A stretch of DNA of 8,081 bases, taken from Candidatus Nanohalarchaeota archaeon (GTDB lineage Archaea; EX4484-52; JAADEF01). Every line of letters begins with the position of its first letter. The stretch's first letter is position 1. Positions 5,710 through 8,081 of the stretch are shown here, in pieces. The translations under genes were made by a program, and so were the position numbers. The stretch lies in assembly GCA_013153555.1 (NCBI GenBank), contig JAADEF010000081.1, forward strand, positions 1-8,081, in the 5' to 3' direction. The notes beneath the pieces are model-generated. The model was not told the origin of the DNA, made no database searches, and worked only from the letters and a program-made list of their open reading frames with translations.

Positions 5710-7256
5710 GGTCCGAGAAGCTCATAACCTAACTTTCTGTAATACTCTCTTGTTCCTACGGCAGAGATAACTGCTACTTTCTCCATTTTTTTGTCATACG
5801 CAAGTTCTTCCGCTTTCTGCATAAGCTCCTTACCTATACCCTTATGTTGAAAGCTCACTTTTTTTCTCACATGCAAAGGCAACGACATACCCACAACCTT
5901 AAGTTCCCGTACTAGCAGAGTTTTAGAATTAAGCTCGGGTCTATAAGGCTTATCAGGTATGCGAGCTCTTAAATATCCCACTAAAATGTCCTGCTCCACA
6001 TCCTCGTAGCTTAAAAAATATTCTGTTCCCCAAGATGCTTTGTATCTTCGCTTCACAAAAGTGAGATTCTTAGGCAACAAGCCCTCTTTAATCCATTTAT
6101 GGCCTGCTTCTCTGCATCTTATTTCTCTGCAAGGTATGCCTTTCTCTTTCATAACCTTTTCCACATACTCACGAAGATTGCTCTTGGTTACACCTGCATC
6201 AATCACATTAGCAGGTATGTCTCGCTGAACACGCATCACTCTTACCCATTCAGGAATGTAGCGGTAAGCCTCAGCAATGAGCTCTGCTGCTTCCTCATTA
6301 CTTAACGGCTTATAAATGCCTGCTTTCCACCATTCATAAAGCTCTGTACCTTCAATAACCAAGACAGGATAAATTTTAAGCATATCTGGTCTAAAACGCT
6401 GATCACTAAACATGCGCTTAAACATCTTAACATCCTGCTCAAAAGTTTGGAATCCGGGCATAATGTGGTATGCTAGTTTATAAGCAGAATCCTTTAATAA
6501 ATGGGTTGATTCTACTACATCTTTAAGGCTGTGACCCCTCTTTATTTTTTTTAAGACTCGATCATTAAGAACCTGCACACCTAACTCAACACGCGTAGCA
6601 CCGTATTTAAGCATCAAATCAATATGCCTCTTTTGAGCATAATCTGGTCGGGTTTCAATAGTTAAGCCCACGCATCTATGTTTTGCGGTTTCATTAAGCT
6701 TAATGGCTTCTTCCAAAGTCTTTGCTTTATGCTCATTCAAAGCATCATAAATACCTTTTATAAAATCGTACTGAAACTTCAAAGACTGTGCTAAAAATGT
6801 ACCACCCATAACAATTACTTCAACTTTATCTGTTTCATGCCCTATTGCTTCTAACTGCTTTAATCTTGCAGATACCTGCTTAAATGCATCAAACTCAAAC
6901 ATTTGCGCTCTTAAAGAGGCTGGTTCTTTACCTGTGTAGGATTTAGGTGCTGTGGTGCTGGAAGGACAATAAACGCACTCGCCTGGGCATGGCAAAGGAG
7001 GTATCATAACTGCAATAACCACAACTCCAGAAACACTTCTAACTTTTTTAACCCTTAGCAATTCTTTGAGATAGGATTTTTCCTCATCACTTGCATATTC
7101 TAAAATCAAAGAATTCCTAATAAGCATATCAAGGTTGTATTTTTTAGCTATCTTTCTTTTAAGTTCTGCTAATTTTTTAGGAGTTAAAGCACTGCCTTGA
7201 TAAAGTATGTGATGTATGAGTTCTCTAACTGCCTTTTTTAGAGTTTCCTGCTTCAT
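5688..7256 (-). CDS. elp3: Elp3, tRNA U34 carboxymethyl-modifying radical SAM/acetyltransferase
   Basis: 522 aa from the ATG at 7256. Elp3 uses a radical SAM centre and acetyl-CoA to build the cm5 side chain on wobble uridine 34 of tRNA; in archaea it works without the other Elongator subunits. The radical SAM cysteines are C90-x3-C94-x2-C97 (LPCPGECVYCPSS), followed by SYTGKEPASLRA, VIVMGGTF and LTIETRPDY, all characteristic of Elp3. The C-terminal GNAT-type domain (about 420-522) has the acetyl-CoA loop QHKGIGKELM (470-479) and ends YYRKLGYELLGPYMVK, as in eukaryotic Elp3. CREIRCREAGH (376-386) links the domains. The start lies one base after the radB stop (TGA-T-ATG), suggesting reinitiation by the same ribosomes. 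An upstream in-frame TTG at 7313 would add a 19-residue basic tail read from radB coding DNA and has no good ribosome site. The 3' end overlaps nth. Confidence 0.95.
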   Translation of the reverse strand: MKQETLKKAVRELIHHILYQGSALTPKKLAELKRKIAKKYNLDMLIRNSLILEYASDEEKSYLKELLRVKKVRSVSGVVVIAVMIPPLPCPGECVYCPSSTTAPKSYTGKEPASLRAQMFEFDAFKQVSARLKQLEAIGHETDKVEVIVMGGTFLAQSLKFQYDFIKGIYDALNEHKAKTLEEAIKLNETAKHRCVGLTIETRPDYAQKRHIDLMLKYGATRVELGVQVLNDRVLKKIKRGHSLKDVVESTHLLKDSAYKLAYHIMPGFQTFEQDVKMFKRMFSDQRFRPDMLKIYPVLVIEGTELYEWWKAGIYKPLSNEEAAELIAEAYRYIPEWVRVMRVQRDIPANVIDAGVTKSNLREYVEKVMKEKGIPCREIRCREAGHKWIKEGLLPKNLTFVKRRYKASWGTEYFLSYEDVEQDILVGYLRARIPDKPYRPELNSKTLLVRELKVVGMSLPLHVRKKVSFQHKGIGKELMQKAEELAYDKKMEKVAVISAVGTREYYRKLGYELLGPYMVKDL

Positions 7257-7257
7257 A

Positions 7258-7929
7258 TCAGAATATCTTAAAGCTTTTCTTTTTAAAACCTTCCTCCTCG
7301 ATAACCGCTTCAACCTTACGAGGTTTTTTGAAAGGATGCCTTACAAGCTCTAAAACACGATAATTGTCTTTCTTTTCAATGCTAACCATAACTTTAAAAT
7401 CATACTTTACTAAATCTCTTCCTACTATTTCCACCTCACCAGTTTCAAAATCTGTATAAACTTGGTGAGTTGCAATAACCGGAATTTTAAGATTCAAAGC
7501 GAGCTTTTTTAATGAAAATATGCCGTGACTCATGGCTTTATTGATCTCCCAAATGTTGCTTTGATCTTTTAGCTCAACTCGATAAGGATTGCTCAAAGAA
7601 TCTATGATTACTGCACCTAAATCAAGTTGCTTTTCTTTAATAAAGTCTTTAAGCTTAGAAATAGAAGACCTAAGTTCATGAAGCTCCATCACTTTTTTAA
7701 TATGAACATGTTGCAGATCTTCTTGCTTTCTATGAATCTGCAAAAGCCTTTCTATAAAAAAGCCGTGCTCAGTATCAAGAACAACAACATCCTTGCCCTG
7801 GTTCAAGTAATAAGAAGTTATATGCATAGCAAAAGTTGTTTTACCTGTGCCTGCTTTTCCATAAATACCGTGCAACACACCATGCAACAAACCCTTTTCC
7901 TCAAACAACTCTTGAATTATAGCAGACAT
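7258..7929 (-). CDS. radB: RadB, archaeal RecA-family ATPase paralogue
   Basis: A 223-aa protein of normal RadB length, lacking the N-terminal helix-hairpin-helix domain of RadA. RadB is an accessory recombinase-like ATPase thought to modulate RadA, Holliday-junction processing and repair. Walker A is GKAGTGKT (24-31, K30, T31), and Walker B is LGAVIID (104-110) followed by Ser-Leu-Ser. VVVLDTEHGFF (48-58) and THQVYTDFETGE (154-165) match the conserved post-Walker and L2 regions of RadB. The C-terminal LVRHPFKKPR corresponds to the basic (L)V.HR.R segment. The ATG at 7929 has a TTTAAA-core box at 7951-7960 about 25 bp upstream, consistent with a leaderless message. It leads a two-gene unit with elp3 and is divergent from the gene beginning at 8020. 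Other RecA-fold KaiC-like ATPases are the alternative, but the size and L2 region favour RadB. Confidence 0.9.
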   Translation of the reverse strand: MSAIIQELFEEKGLLHGVLHGIYGKAGTGKTTFAMHITSYYLNQGKDVVVLDTEHGFFIERLLQIHRKQEDLQHVHIKKVMELHELRSSISKLKDFIKEKQLDLGAVIIDSLSNPYRVELKDQSNIWEINKAMSHGIFSLKKLALNLKIPVIATHQVYTDFETGEVEIVGRDLVKYDFKVMVSIEKKDNYRVLELVRHPFKKPRKVEAVIEEEGFKKKSFKIF

Positions 7930-8019
7930 AATAATGATAAGAAAAAGTAAATTTAAAGTAGTTTTGGGTTTCTTTAGAGGAAAATATTTTAAAAGTTACT
8001 ATTACATAATAATAATATT
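7930..8019. promoter_or_regulatory. Divergent promoter region between radB and the truncated gene
   Basis: A 90-bp intergenic region with two separate TATA-like boxes. The leftward box is 7951-7960, with its TTTAAA core about 25 bp from the radB ATG. The rightward box is 7987-7994 (TTTTAAAA), with its core about 29 bp from the ATG at 8020. The 26 bases between them contain nothing I recognise. Confidence 0.55.
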
Positions 8020-8081
8020 ATGAAAGTAAATAAAAATAATTATACTTTACAACATACATACAAAAATATTCGTAAAATAGT
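8020..8081 (+). CDS. 5' end of a gene cut by the window end, unknown
   Basis: An ATG at 8020 opens a frame of 20 codons plus two bases that reaches the window end without a stop. It encodes MKVNKNNYTLQHTYKNIRKI. It is placed where the rightward box at 7987-7994 would start a leaderless message, and this promoter placement is the main support. The residues are too few and too Asn/Lys-biased to recognise a family. In such AT-rich DNA, 20 open codons alone would not be convincing. Confidence 0.4.
   Translation, partial: MKVNKNNYTLQHTYKNIRKI

Noticed and set aside
6040..6305. Two plus-strand open frames opposite elp3
   Set aside because: Both are low-complexity antisense shadows of a conserved gene, without promoter spacing.
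7257..7313. TTG at 7313 as elp3 start, and the purine run GAGGAGGAAGG at about 7290-7300 as its Shine-Dalgarno site
   Set aside because: The purine run lies downstream of the TTG and encodes the EEEG of RadB. No ATG, GTG or TTG follows it at 5-12 nt. The extra 19 residues are an out-of-frame reading of radB.
7627..7950. Plus-strand open frame opposite radB
   Set aside because: It is antisense to conserved RadB motifs, Asn/Lys/Phe-rich, and runs through the divergent promoter.
8063..8072. AAAATATTCG shared between 55-64 and 8063-8072, suggesting terminal overlap or a circular molecule
   Set aside because: A 10-base AT-rich match with flanks that do not align; this is expected by chance and does not support circularity.

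Overview
This is an AT-rich archaeal sequence. Four proteins are recognisable archaeal information-processing or repair types: an archaeal-form NFACT protein (RqcH/Rqc2 family), endonuclease III, Elp3 and RadB. Transcription-unit heads have a TTTAAA-core TATA-like box about 25-30 bp upstream of the start codon with almost no leader. Genes inside operons use Shine-Dalgarno sites matching an archaeal 16S tail (AGGTGAT, GGAGG). The small, compact genes would suit a DPANN-type archaeon, but the window holds no taxonomic marker that settles this. The odd length and the features at both ends suggest a whole contig with two real ends.

The left third (1-3290) is accessory. It holds a start-less small ORF (36-347); a convergent twin-arginine signal protein of unknown function (348-1121); a divergent 183-aa orphan (1204-1755); a 76-aa predicted lipoprotein (1882-2112); and a leftward two-gene unit made of a 74-79 aa small protein (3051-3272) followed by a 294-aa protein (2144-3028). 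The 294-aa protein carries a CheD-like Thr/Cys/His signature, which suggests a cysteine hydrolase (deamidase) of the CheD/NTAN1 fold.

The right two thirds (3300-7930) are housekeeping. A rightward pair encodes RqcH (ribosome-associated quality control) and endonuclease III (base-excision repair); the second gene begins inside the first behind a strong Shine-Dalgarno site. A leftward pair encodes RadB (RecA-like ATPase) and Elp3 (tRNA wobble-uridine modification), with one base between stop and start. The two pairs converge and their 3' ends overlap by 22 nt. A further gene begins at 8020 and runs off the end.

The most unusual points are: (1) a perfect 30-bp inverted repeat between the first 30 bases and 333-362, which is either a contig-edge chimera or a real inverted duplication; (2) the CheD/NTAN1-like putative deamidase paired with a small protein; and (3) a single AT-rich box at 3311-3320 that appears to serve as TATA element in both directions. 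I found no CRISPR array, transposase, tRNA or rRNA.
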